Shown here piece after piece: positions 52,479-61,174 of a DNA stretch of 64,000 bases (position 1 is the stretch's first letter; every line of letters begins with the position of its first letter). The translations under genes and the position numbers were made by a program. This DNA is from Nocardia aurea. GTDB taxonomy: Bacteria > Actinomycetota > Actinomycetes > Mycobacteriales > Mycobacteriaceae. Where the stretch lies: contig NZ_QCYJ01000085.1 of the NCBI RefSeq assembly GCF_003123685.1, positions 1-64,000 of the forward strand, written 5' to 3'. The notes below the pieces were generated by a model. That model was not told the DNA's origin. It was given only the letters and a program-made list of their open reading frames with translations, and did not search any database.

Positions 52479-52493
52479 TAGGAATTTTTCCTA
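52479..52493. promoter_or_regulatory. palindrome TAGGAA-TTT-TTCCTA between divergent stress promoters
   Basis: A perfect 6-bp-arm palindrome halfway between the sigma-gene promoter and the promoter of the secreted protein at 52597. It may bind an additional regulator. Confidence 0.4.
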
Positions 52494-52525
52494 TCGGCGT
52501 GCACGTGTAGGCCGTGGTGGTACGG

Positions 52526-52550
52526 GTTTAAGATCAACTTCGCAGGCTAT
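52526..52550 (+). promoter_or_regulatory. SigB/SigF-type promoter of the secreted protein at 52597
   Basis: GTTT (52526-52529), 15 bases, GGCTAT (52545-52550), starting about 40 bases before the ATG. Spacer similar to the sigma-gene promoter. Confidence 0.6.
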
Positions 52551-52596
52551 CCCTGCGTGCGGCGGTCGATCCCCGGCATACCCGGAGATGTCATCG

Positions 52597-53196
52597 ATGA
52601 CCGACCTCGACCACGACATGCGAGATATGAGCACGAACCGAGCACGCTTTCTGATCGCCCTCACAGCGGCTTTCACCACGACTTTCGCCATCGAAGCACA
52701 GATGGCGTCAGCAGATTCCGGAATCGTTCCCGCGACGGACTACGGCGACGGCTGCGTCATCGATCCGGCCGACAGGTCGGTCACCATCGATTCCCTGCGG
52801 TCGTGGTGCTCGCTGGAACAACAGACGGCCATCTTCTCCGACGCCAGCGCCGGATCGGTGCCGAGGGGAGTAACGAACGGGTGGGTCGTGAGCCCGGCCG
52901 CGATTCACCCGATCGCTCCGGCCTTCTGGACCGGCAAGACCTTCTACACCGGAGGTGACGGCGGGTATCTGATGAACCAGGTGACGTCGGCCGGTTTAGA
53001 GGGATTCCGCGCGGATGTGTACACCGGTCCCGCGATCACAGACGGCAGGCCGACGTGGGTGTTGGACTACGACTCGTCGCCGATCCCGCAGATCTACGAC
53101 GAGATCAGGGAGATCACGCCGGGGCTGTGGTTCGGCTATTCCTGGCGGCGCGACACCGCCCCGCCGACGCTGCTGCTGACCTTCGCGCTGACCTGA
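52597..53196 (+). CDS. secreted hypothetical protein
   Basis: This protein of about 199 residues has a signal peptide at about 11-39 (RARFLIALTAAFTTTFAI, ending ASA) and a mature domain with WTGKTFYTGGDGGYL, GPAITDGRPTWVLDYDSSPI and PGLWFGYSWRRD. I do not recognise the family. ATG 52597 has GGAG nine bases upstream; ATG 52588 is too close to it. It is controlled by a SigB/SigF-type promoter divergent from the sigma gene. Confidence 0.75.
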   Translation: MTDLDHDMRDMSTNRARFLIALTAAFTTTFAIEAQMASADSGIVPATDYGDGCVIDPADRSVTIDSLRSWCSLEQQTAIFSDASAGSVPRGVTNGWVVSPAAIHPIAPAFWTGKTFYTGGDGGYLMNQVTSAGLEGFRADVYTGPAITDGRPTWVLDYDSSPIPQIYDEIREITPGLWFGYSWRRDTAPPTLLLTFALT

Positions 53197-53278
53197 CGGC
53201 GTCGACCTCGGAGCATGCGGAGCCGTGGTCGCACGGCCCCGCATTCACCGGGCGCGCGAAGCGCGTCGACTGTCGCCG

Positions 53279-54316
53279 TCAGCTGAATGTCGGGGTGGAC
53301 AGGGGCAGTTCGAGCACCGATCGGATGCCGGGGGGCGCGGCGCAGACGGCTTCGACGAGGTTCACCGCGCGGTTGGCGGTGTAGGCGGGGGTGGTCTCGG
53401 CCATCTGTTCCAGGGATATGGGCATCCGCAGCGTGACGTCGAGGGGGGCGTCGCCTTGGACGTCGATATGCCAGCCGGTGTCGCCGAGTTCCCATGTCGC
53501 ATCGAGATCGGTGGTGGTGTACCAGGTGGCGCGGAAGGTGATCAGCTCGCGGCCGCCGCGCAGGCCGGTGATGGTGATGCGTTGTCCGGCAACGGATCCG
53601 GCCTTCTGGGTTCCCGCGGCGATCGTGAGTTCGCGCGGTGTGGTCGCGAGTTCGCCGCTGGCGACCACCTCGTCCAACGGCAGGCCGACGGCGTCGGCGA
53701 TCAGCCGGAGCGAGGGGCCGAAACTGGCGCCGAGATAGTCGGCCCGGAATTGCTCGAACGGGGCGAGGTCGCGACCGAAACCCATGAGGTCGAACAGCAT
53801 CTCGGGCGAATTCCGTCGAGACAGATCCGCGTACTCGTCGATGATGATCTTGTCCAACCGGCGCTGGATGGAGGTCAGCACCAAGGGCACGGCTTCGGAG
53901 ATGAAGCCGGGGCTGCTTCCGGTGCTGTGCACCGATGTGCCGCCGGCCCGGCAGGCAGCCTCGACGCGGTCGCGCACCGCCGGGTCCATGCTCGGCGGAT
54001 GGTGGAATACACCGCAGGTCGCCACGACGTTCGCGCCGGACTCGAGCAGTCGGCACACGTCGTCGAGATCGAACACCCGCGGCATGTAGAGCACGCAGTC
54101 GGCGCCCGTGGTCAGCACGTCCTCCAGTTTCCCGGTGGCGGCGACACCGACGGTGTCGAGTCCGCAGAGTTCACCGGCGTCGCGTCCGACCTTGTTCGGG
54201 TCGTAGACGTGCACTCCCGCCAACGTCATCGAAGGGTGTTCGATGATTCCGCGCAGTGCTTTGAGTCCGATATTGCCGGTGGCCCACTGCACCACCCGGT
54301 GATTCGTGTTCGTCAT
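53279..54316 (-). CDS. NAD(P)H-binding reductase of the dihydrodipicolinate reductase-like family
   Basis: This 345-residue protein has a Rossmann motif RVVQWATGNIGLKALRGI near residue 7 and later LAGVHVYDPNKVG and VVATCGVFHHPPS. It fits the NAD(P)H-dependent amine dehydrogenase/DapB-like family found in actinobacteria. Its ATG overlaps the molybdoenzyme stop in an ATGA junction, so the two are translated together and probably act on the same substrate, for instance passing electrons from NADPH. Substrate unknown. Confidence 0.85.
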   Translation of the reverse strand: MTNTNHRVVQWATGNIGLKALRGIIEHPSMTLAGVHVYDPNKVGRDAGELCGLDTVGVAATGKLEDVLTTGADCVLYMPRVFDLDDVCRLLESGANVVATCGVFHHPPSMDPAVRDRVEAACRAGGTSVHSTGSSPGFISEAVPLVLTSIQRRLDKIIIDEYADLSRRNSPEMLFDLMGFGRDLAPFEQFRADYLGASFGPSLRLIADAVGLPLDEVVASGELATTPRELTIAAGTQKAGSVAGQRITITGLRGGRELITFRATWYTTTDLDATWELGDTGWHIDVQGDAPLDVTLRMPISLEQMAETTPAYTANRAVNLVEAVCAAPPGIRSVLELPLSTPTFS

Positions 54317-56349
54317 GCCGGTTCCACACTCACCGGAACGCCGGAATAGCGCACCATACCTGTCATCACGTCGATGTCCTCCTTGTTGGTCAGCATGTTG
54401 ACGTTGCATTCGGGGTAGCCGTGCGGCACCGATATCGCGCCGGGGCGGATCGCCGGATCGAGTTTCGCGACGCCGGTGAGCGCGCCGTGGGCGCCACGAA
54501 CCGTGACCGTGGCGCCGTCGGTGACGCCGACCTCGGCGGCGTCGGCGGGATTGATCAGCACGTCCGGGCGATCGCCGAGGAAGTCGAGTTGGGCGTTGAG
54601 CCGTCGCGGTTGGCGTCGTGGGATCAGCACCATCGGCGCGGTCCGGCGCAGCGCGGCCAACTGGTCGACAAGCGGGGACGGCGCCAAACGCCACCCGCCC
54701 ATTCCTTCGATATGGCGCGTCACCCAGGGGGCGGGCAATTCGTGACCGGCGTCGACCCAGCCGGTGCGTGTCAATTCGTCGAACGAGCATCGCCCGCCGA
54801 GCGTCACGCCCGCCAGCACAGCGTCGTCGGACTGATCGGGATCGGCCACGTCGTGACCGAGCCGTCGACCGAGTTCGGCCAGGAACCACCACATCGATCG
54901 CCGGTCTCCGACTGGGGCGACCACGGCCGGTGTGTGCTGGGCCGACACCCGGGAGCTGAGGGCGTCCCAGATGGTGACGTCGGATCGTTCGAGCTGATCC
55001 TTCGTCGGCAGCACGTGCGTGGACAGCGCCGTCGTGTCGTTGGCGATGATCTCGGTCGTCGCGAGCACCTCGAGTCTGCCCAGCGCGGACCGCATGGCCG
55101 CGGTGTCCGGGAACGAGGTCAGCAGGCTTCCGCCGAGGTTGAGGACCGCCCGGATATTGCCCGCTTCGATTTCGTCTGCCAGTGTGGCGCAGGGCCATTC
55201 ACCCATGAACGAGCGAGTTTCGGGGCGACTGCGCGGACCGGGGCCGAACGACCCGTCCGGTGACGAGATGGGCAACTCGAAGGATTCGAGTTGGTAGGCG
55301 AAACCCGGGTGGAACCAGAGTCCGCCGCGACGGTTCATCGATCCGGTCAGGATCATCAGGACCCAGGCCAGCCACTGGGTCACATTGCCCTTGTCCGCCG
55401 TCATGGTCACGCCGGTGCCGGTCTCGACGGCGAGGTGGCCCGTGGCGCGGACCGCGTCACGCAGACGGGCCAAATCCTCGGGCGCGAGGTCGGTCGAGGT
55501 CGCCGTGTGTTCGAGTGTGAACGGTGCGACGGCGGCGGTGAGCTCGTCGAGGCCCTGTACCGGCACGCTGGGATCGATACCGTCGCACAAAGTTTCGCGC
55601 ACCAGATAGGCCAGCAGCGCGTGGTCGGTGCCGGGGAGCGGAGCGAGGTGGCCGGTGGCCGATCGGGCCGTTTCGGTTCGTCGTGGGTCGATGACCCACA
55701 CCTGGCCGCGCGCGGCGATATCGCGGATGGTGCCGGTGGGGTTGGGCACGGCGATCGCGTGCCCGTGGGAGATCATCGGGTTGGTGCCGATGAGAAGCAG
55801 GAAATCGACGTTGTCGTAGTCGGGCCGACCCGACAGGCCGACGAATCCGCCCACCAGATCGGCGATGAACGGCTTGGCCGTGCCGTCGATGGTCAGCGGG
55901 CTGAACTTGGCCGGTGTGCCTATCGCCGCCCGCAATGCCTCGGCCACACGGGTTCCGGTGGCGTCCATGCCGACGCCGGTGCCGAAGAAGATGCCGACCG
56001 ACTCGGGGCCGTGTCGGTCGATGATGTCCTTCAGGCGAGTGCCGAGATCGTCGAGACAGGCTTCCCAGGTCGCGTCGCGCAGGCTGCCGTCGACGCGGAG
56101 TTGCGGGCGCTCGATCCGCTCGGGATGGTGATGCATCTGCGGCAGCGCGCGGCCCTTGGGACACGTATAGCCCTTCGACAGGGGATGTTCGCGGTCACCG
56201 CGCACCCGCGTCACCGCATCACCCTCGACCTCGACGAGGATGCCGCACACCGACGTGCAGATCCGGCAGAAGCTGCGCACCGTGCGCGTGGCTTCGGACG
56301 GCTCGGAGCCCCCGGCGGGGGACTTCCCATGCCCTATGACTCGGATCAC
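54313..56349 (-). CDS. molybdopterin-dependent oxidoreductase (copy 2)
   Basis: This 678-residue DMSO-reductase-family protein has a [4Fe-4S] motif C28-x2-C31-x3-C35 with C63 in GYTCPKGRAL, MGD-binding segments (LLLIGTNPMISHGHA, GTNPM-type) and a C-terminal beta barrel (VLINPADAAEVGVTDGATV). No Tat signal. It starts at GTG 56349, 7 bases after a TATATT -10 box, so a leaderless mRNA is likely. The reductase gene overlaps its 3' end by 4 bases, and a TetR gene is divergent with a palindrome over the promoter. It differs clearly from copy 1 at 22340. Confidence 0.88.
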   Translation of the reverse strand: MIRVIGHGKSPAGGSEPSEATRTVRSFCRICTSVCGILVEVEGDAVTRVRGDREHPLSKGYTCPKGRALPQMHHHPERIERPQLRVDGSLRDATWEACLDDLGTRLKDIIDRHGPESVGIFFGTGVGMDATGTRVAEALRAAIGTPAKFSPLTIDGTAKPFIADLVGGFVGLSGRPDYDNVDFLLLIGTNPMISHGHAIAVPNPTGTIRDIAARGQVWVIDPRRTETARSATGHLAPLPGTDHALLAYLVRETLCDGIDPSVPVQGLDELTAAVAPFTLEHTATSTDLAPEDLARLRDAVRATGHLAVETGTGVTMTADKGNVTQWLAWVLMILTGSMNRRGGLWFHPGFAYQLESFELPISSPDGSFGPGPRSRPETRSFMGEWPCATLADEIEAGNIRAVLNLGGSLLTSFPDTAAMRSALGRLEVLATTEIIANDTTALSTHVLPTKDQLERSDVTIWDALSSRVSAQHTPAVVAPVGDRRSMWWFLAELGRRLGHDVADPDQSDDAVLAGVTLGGRCSFDELTRTGWVDAGHELPAPWVTRHIEGMGGWRLAPSPLVDQLAALRRTAPMVLIPRRQPRRLNAQLDFLGDRPDVLINPADAAEVGVTDGATVTVRGAHGALTGVAKLDPAIRPGAISVPHGYPECNVNMLTNKEDIDVMTGMVRYSGVPVSVEPA

Positions 56350-56356
56350 ACGGGGA

Positions 56357-56386
56357 AATATAGGCAGCGCCGGGCAATGCTGTCAA
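56357..56386 (-). promoter_or_regulatory. promoter of the molybdoenzyme operon
   Basis: Minus strand TTGACA (56381-56386), 18 bases, TATATT (56357-56362), then 7 bases to GTG 56349. The -35 box lies inside the palindrome at 56375-56397, so a bound repressor would block polymerase directly. Confidence 0.7.
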
Positions 56387-56397
56387 TGACAACATTG
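56375..56397. promoter_or_regulatory. 23-bp palindrome over the molybdoenzyme -35 box
   Basis: CAATGCTGTCA, A, TGACAACATTG: arms of 11 bases with one mismatch. TAGGAT at 56398-56403 is a -10-like box for the TetR gene 8 bases before its ATG, so the same site controls both directions. Confidence 0.75.
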
Positions 56398-56411
56398 TAG
56401 GATCGCCAAGC

Positions 56412-57011
56412 ATGTCCGAGCGTCGCTACCACCACGGCAACCTTCGCGCCGCTCTGCTCGCGCAGGCCGAGACGACACTGCGAACCTCGGGGGTCGACGG
56501 GTTGTCGCTACGCGAGCTCGCCCGCGAGGTCGGCGTCAGCTACGGCTCTCCGCGGCGGCATTTCGAGGACAAGGCGGCGCTGCTCGACGCGCTCGTCGAG
56601 GTGGGTTTGCAGCGCTTGGGCGCCGAGCTGGCCGAGGCGGTCGAACCCGACGGGCGCGATTTCGCCGAAGTGCTGACCGCGGTCGCGATCAGCTACATCC
56701 GGTTCGCCACCGACAGTCCGGCGATGGTGGATCTGATGTCGAGGAGCCGGTATCTCTCGCAGGCCCCCGCCGCGCTGGTCGAGGCGCGTGAGGCGAGTTT
56801 CGCGCCGGTCCGCGATCTGGTCGAACGAGGCCAGGCCGGTGGCGAACTGGTGTCGGGCGACGTGCGACGGGTCGGGACGTTGATCTTCGCGACGCTGCAC
56901 GGCCTGGCGACACTGGTCAACAACGGGATGATCGATCCGCTCGACGATCGACTGATCGCCGACGCGATCCGGTCGTTGCTGGCCGGGATAGCCGACACCG
57001 ACTCGCGGTAG
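56412..57011 (+). CDS. TetR-family repressor of molybdoenzyme copy 2
   Basis: This 199-residue protein has a TetR domain (GLSLRELAREVGVSYGSPRRHF at about 30-50). It is divergent from the molybdoenzyme operon and adjacent to the 56375-56397 palindrome. A -10-like box 8 bases before ATG 56412 implies a leaderless mRNA. The ligand is unknown. Confidence 0.87.
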   Translation: MSERRYHHGNLRAALLAQAETTLRTSGVDGLSLRELAREVGVSYGSPRRHFEDKAALLDALVEVGLQRLGAELAEAVEPDGRDFAEVLTAVAISYIRFATDSPAMVDLMSRSRYLSQAPAALVEAREASFAPVRDLVERGQAGGELVSGDVRRVGTLIFATLHGLATLVNNGMIDPLDDRLIADAIRSLLAGIADTDSR

Positions 57012-57155
57012 CTCCGAAGTGCGGGACCACGATCCGTTGTTGTAGGCGGCGGTGCGGCCGTGGCCGGTGCCATACCCGGTTGATGCTTCCCGAGCTGCGG
57101 TGATTCGCCTGGCCAAATCCCGCCGATGGACCGATTCGCACGGCAGAATGCGGCC

Positions 57156-58070
57156 ATGCGGATATTTGCTCGATTGTTGCAGGCTGTCGTTGTCGGGTTC
57201 GTGCTCGTGGTGGCCGGTCATGGCGCGACGGCCGCTCCCGCCACGAGCGAGGCCCATATCGGTGTGCCGTGGCTGGGTCCCGGGCCCGAGGGAGTGCAGG
57301 CGACAGGGGCGGCGCTGGCGGACGGATTCACCGGCACGATGCTGTGGTCGCGGCAGTCGAACACCTCGGTGCCGATCGCCAGTATCACCAAGGTGATGAC
57401 GGCGCTGGTCGTGATCGAGGCGGGCGACCTCGACCGAGCCGTCACCGTGCCGCGCGAGGCCATCACCTACGCCGCCGAGTACGACGGAAGCAACGCGGGC
57501 CTGGTCCCCGGCGAGGTGCTGACCGCGCGGCAACTCCTGTACGCGATGATGCTGCCGTCCGGCTGCGACGCCGCCTACGCCCTCGCCGAGGCCTACGGGC
57601 CCGGCCAGGACGCCTTCATCGCCAAGATGAACGACACCGCGCGTCGAATGGGTTTGGCGGGAACGCATTTCACCGATCCCAGCGGACTGCCCGCGCCCAC
57701 CGACTACTCCACGTATTCCACCCCGGCGGACCTGCTCACCCTCGGTCTGCGCGTGATGAGCCTGCCCGCGTTCCGTGACATCGCCGCGTCGCGGACCTAT
57801 CACCTGCCCGAGGGCCCCGGTAACCGAGCTCACCTCTGGCAGACCACGAACCTGCTGCTGCGCGACTATCCGGGCGCCATCGGCATCAAAACCGGATACA
57901 CCGACGCCGCGGGAACCTGTCTGCTGTTCGAGACGGTCCGGGCGGGCATCCCGATGATCGGCGTGGTCCTGCACAGCTCGCCCCACAGCGAACTCGCCGC
58001 GAAGAACGACGCCGAGCGCATGCTGAACTGGGCCTACAACCCGATCGCGAGCGTCCTGCCGCTCGGTTAG
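57156..58070 (+). CDS. D-alanyl-D-alanine carboxypeptidase (DacA/DacF type)
   Basis: This protein has about 304 residues from ATG 57156. It has a signal peptide (about 1-25) and the SxxK motif SITK near residue 70, the SxN position as LPSGC, and KTG near residue 240 (AIGIKTGYTDAAG). It trims the terminal D-alanine of peptidoglycan stem peptides. The SxN serine is followed by GC instead of the usual GN, known in some actinobacteria. The start may be earlier (ATG 57126). It is divergent from the MMPL/TetR pair. Confidence 0.88.
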   Translation: MRIFARLLQAVVVGFVLVVAGHGATAAPATSEAHIGVPWLGPGPEGVQATGAALADGFTGTMLWSRQSNTSVPIASITKVMTALVVIEAGDLDRAVTVPREAITYAAEYDGSNAGLVPGEVLTARQLLYAMMLPSGCDAAYALAEAYGPGQDAFIAKMNDTARRMGLAGTHFTDPSGLPAPTDYSTYSTPADLLTLGLRVMSLPAFRDIAASRTYHLPEGPGNRAHLWQTTNLLLRDYPGAIGIKTGYTDAAGTCLLFETVRAGIPMIGVVLHSSPHSELAAKNDAERMLNWAYNPIASVLPLG

Positions 58071-58105
58071 CGTCCAGCGGACGAGGCCTACGCCGTGGTG
58101 ACGCG

Positions 58106-60304
58106 CTACCTGCTGTGGGCCAGTTCGGGCCGGTCCACGGTGTCGGCTCGCGCCTCGGTCTCGAGTCCCGCGCCTTCGATATCGACGTTCGGCAGAATCC
58201 GATCGAGCCAGGCGGGCAGCTGCCATGCCCGGTGTCCGAGCAGCGCCATGACCGCGGGGACGATGGTCATGCGGACGACGAAGGCGTCCACCAGCACACC
58301 GATGGCCAGTGCGAAACCGATGCTCTTGATGGTGGTGTCGTGGCCGAGGATGAAGCCCGCGAATACCGAGCCCATGATGAGCGCGGCGGCGGTGACGACG
58401 CGGGCGCCGTGGCGGAATCCGCCGATGACGGCCTCGTCGGGGGTGGCGCCGTGGGTGTAATCCTCGCGCATGCGGCTGACGAGGAAGACCTCGTAGTCCA
58501 TGGCGAGACCGAACAGCAATCCGATCAGCAGTACCGGAAGGAAGCTGATGATCGGTCCGGTGGTGTCGATGCCGAGAAGTTCTGCGCCCCAACCCCATTG
58601 GAATACCGCGACCAACGCGCCGAAGGTGACGGCGAGGCTGAGCAGGAAGCCGAGGGTGGCCTTGAGGGGCACCAGGACCGAGCGGAACGCGATCGTCAGG
58701 AGCACGAACGACAGCCCGACCACGACCGCCAGGAAGATCGGCAGTGCGGAGGCGAGTTTCTGGGAGATGTCGATTCCGGTGGCGGTATTGCCGGTGACGA
58801 GAACGCGGGTGCCCGTGGAGTCCTCGATCGCACCGCGCAGGTCGCGGATCTGACCGACGAGGTTCTTGGTCTCCTCGGTGGAGGGCCCGCTGCGGGGGAT
58901 GACCGTGACCAATCCGGTGTCGCTGCTCGCGGGCATCGGCACGACCGCGGCGATGTCGGCGGTGTTCCGGATCGCGGAGGTGATCTCGGAACTCGCGGCG
59001 TCGAGGTTCCCGCCGTCGGCGGCGTCGATGACGAGGGTCAGCGGACCGTTGAAGCCGGGGCCGAAACCTTCGGCGAGTAGATCGTAGGCGTGACGTTGGG
59101 TGGTGTCGGGAGCTTTGGTGCCGTCGTCGGGCAGTCCGAGTTGCAAGCCGAGCGCGGGCAGCGCGAGCACCCCGGTGCCGATGATCGCGACCAGCAGTAC
59201 CGGCAGTGGACGGCGGGTGATGGCGCGGGCCCAGCGGGTGCCGAAGGAGTCGCCGGTGCTCAGGCGTTGCTGTCGTTTGCCCATGCCGGGGACCGGCCAC
59301 CGGTCGAAGCGCTCACCGGCGAAGCCGAACAGCGCGGGGACCAGGGTCAGCGCGATCAGCACCGCGATCGCGACCACACCGGCGGCGACCAGGCCCATCG
59401 AGGTCAGGAAGGGGATTCCGACCACCGACAGCGCGGCGAGGGCGATCATCACCGTGGCTCCGGCGAAGACGACCGCGCTGCCCGCCGTGGCGACCGCGCG
59501 GGCGGTGGCCTCGCGCGGATCGAGTCCGGCGGCGAGGTTCTCCTTGTGGCGGGTGACGATGAACAGCGCGTAGTCGATGCCGACGGCCAGCCCGATCATC
59601 AGGCCGAGGGTGGGCGCGATGCTGGACAGATCGATGACGGCGGTCAGCGCGGTGACCGCGGCCATGGCGGTGCCGACACCGAACAGTGCTGTCAGCAACG
59701 GCAGTCCGGCGGCCAGCAGTGAACCGAGTGTGACGGCGAGGACGACGAGCGCGACGGCGACACCGATCAGTTCCGCCGCGGAGTTGCCCGGCGGGGTGTT
59801 CATCGCCTCACCGCCGTATTCGACCTGTACTCCGGCCGAAGCGGCTCGGTCGCCCGCCGCGCGCAAGGCGGTGCGGTCGGCGTCGGTGACGGCGTTGGCG
59901 TCGCCGCGGTAGGTCACGGTGGCGTAGGCGATGCGACCGTCGGGGGAGATCGCGCCGGTGCGGTAGGGGTCGGAGACCTGCGCCACCGCGCCGCCGGTAG
60001 CGGCGGCGGCGATCGTCGATTCGATCCCGTCCCGGTACGCGGGATCGGAGACGGTACGGCCCTGTGGCGCGGCGAAGACGATCCGGGCGCTGGCTCCGCC
60101 CGCTCCGCTGTCGGGCAGACGCTGGGCGAGCAGGTCGGCGGCTTCGATCGCTTCCACGCCGGGAATGGTGAACGCGGTATCGGTCGATTTGCCGAAGCCC
60201 ATGGCGAGACCGCCGAAGGCGACGAGGAGAAGTAGCCAGGCGGCGAGGACGCGCTTGCGGTGCGTGAACGCCGCTCGCCCCAGGCGATACAGAGAGGTGG
60301 CCAT
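58106..60304 (-). CDS. MMPL-family transporter
   Basis: This 732-residue protein has two RND-like repeats with about twelve transmembrane helices and the conserved LGLMIGLAVGIDYALFIVTR and LIGLLFGLAMDYEVFLVSR motifs, which carry the proton-relay acidic residues. MMPL proteins export lipids or drugs. GGAAGGA precedes ATG 60304. It is divergent from a TetR gene, so it is probably inducible. Confidence 0.9.
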   Translation of the reverse strand: MATSLYRLGRAAFTHRKRVLAAWLLLLVAFGGLAMGFGKSTDTAFTIPGVEAIEAADLLAQRLPDSGAGGASARIVFAAPQGRTVSDPAYRDGIESTIAAAATGGAVAQVSDPYRTGAISPDGRIAYATVTYRGDANAVTDADRTALRAAGDRAASAGVQVEYGGEAMNTPPGNSAAELIGVAVALVVLAVTLGSLLAAGLPLLTALFGVGTAMAAVTALTAVIDLSSIAPTLGLMIGLAVGIDYALFIVTRHKENLAAGLDPREATARAVATAGSAVVFAGATVMIALAALSVVGIPFLTSMGLVAAGVVAIAVLIALTLVPALFGFAGERFDRWPVPGMGKRQQRLSTGDSFGTRWARAITRRPLPVLLVAIIGTGVLALPALGLQLGLPDDGTKAPDTTQRHAYDLLAEGFGPGFNGPLTLVIDAADGGNLDAASSEITSAIRNTADIAAVVPMPASSDTGLVTVIPRSGPSTEETKNLVGQIRDLRGAIEDSTGTRVLVTGNTATGIDISQKLASALPIFLAVVVGLSFVLLTIAFRSVLVPLKATLGFLLSLAVTFGALVAVFQWGWGAELLGIDTTGPIISFLPVLLIGLLFGLAMDYEVFLVSRMREDYTHGATPDEAVIGGFRHGARVVTAAALIMGSVFAGFILGHDTTIKSIGFALAIGVLVDAFVVRMTIVPAVMALLGHRAWQLPAWLDRILPNVDIEGAGLETEARADTVDRPELAHSR

Positions 60305-60381
60305 CGAAGAAGTCCTTCCGAACGAACATTCCGGATCGGGTCGGTCCACGTCGACCAGTTCAGCGGTATTCACACGATAAA

Positions 60382-60394
60382 TGCAGTCACTGCA
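60382..60394. promoter_or_regulatory. palindrome TGCAGT-C-ACTGCA, MMPL/TetR operator candidate
   Basis: A perfect 6-bp-arm palindrome between the divergent MMPL and TetR genes. TTGCCT and TTTATC flank it on the minus strand as a possible promoter; TAGGAT (60413-60418) could serve TetR. Confidence 0.5.
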
Positions 60395-60457
60395 AACAGG
60401 CAATGAATGTAGTAGGATAGTGACGGCACTTACATGAGCGTTCGGAGGACATCACCC

Positions 60458-61129
60458 ATGGACTCGGCACCGGCAACCGTCCACTCACCCGATACCGGGG
60501 AAAGCGACCCGGCATCGGATCCGGTCGCCCTGTCGCGTCGCGAACGCAAGAAATTGCAGACCCGCCAAGCGATCCACGACGCCGCCGTGCGACTGTTCGC
60601 CGAGCGCGGGTTCGCGGGCACGACCGTCACCGATATCACCGAAGCCGCCGATGTGTCCCCGCGCACCTTCTTCTCCCATTTCGCCGCCAAGGAGGACGTA
60701 CTGTTCGGCGACCGAGCCTCCGCGGTCGCCCTCTTCGAGGCGGAACTGTCCGAGCAGCCGCCCGAAGTGGACGCGTTCACCGCCGTACGGCGCACCGCCC
60801 TGAACGGGCTGATCAACCGCGAGACACCGACCGAGCAGATGCGACTGGCCGCGCGTCTGCTCCACGACGACCGCAGCCTGGTCGGCAGCCTCGCCGAACG
60901 TTTCGCCGGACTCGAGGAAGGCTTCGCCGCCGTCATCGCCCGCCGCGGCGGCGACCCGTCCGTGGTCGACAGCCACTCCCGACTGTTGGCGGCCTGCCTG
61001 CTCGCGGTGGTCCGTACGGGGCTGACCGTGTGGCACACCGATCGCAGCGACGACACCCTCGAAGAGGTCGTCGAGGAACTGTTCGACCTGCTCGGTGCCG
61101 GTTTACACGGCGATATCCCGCGCGCGTGA
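60458..61129 (+). CDS. TetR-family regulator of the MMPL transporter
   Basis: This 223-residue protein has a TetR domain (FAGTTVTDITEAADVSPRTFF at about 40-60) after a proline-rich tail. GGAGGA precedes ATG 60458; a start at 60434 is also in frame. It is divergent from the MMPL gene and likely represses it through the 60382-60394 site. Confidence 0.85.
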   Translation: MDSAPATVHSPDTGESDPASDPVALSRRERKKLQTRQAIHDAAVRLFAERGFAGTTVTDITEAADVSPRTFFSHFAAKEDVLFGDRASAVALFEAELSEQPPEVDAFTAVRRTALNGLINRETPTEQMRLAARLLHDDRSLVGSLAERFAGLEEGFAAVIARRGGDPSVVDSHSRLLAACLLAVVRTGLTVWHTDRSDDTLEEVVEELFDLLGAGLHGDIPRA

Positions 61130-61174
61130 GCGGGCCGTGGGCGGCCTCCCGCGGAGGAGACCCCCACGACACTG

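Noticed and set aside
53222..53237. GCCGTG-GTCG-CACGGC hairpin between convergent genes as bidirectional terminator
   Set aside because: The stem is short and no T-rich tail follows on either strand.
56508..59300. 930-codon minus-strand frame over TetR, carboxypeptidase and part of MMPL
   Set aside because: It crosses three real genes with domain motifs and itself has none.
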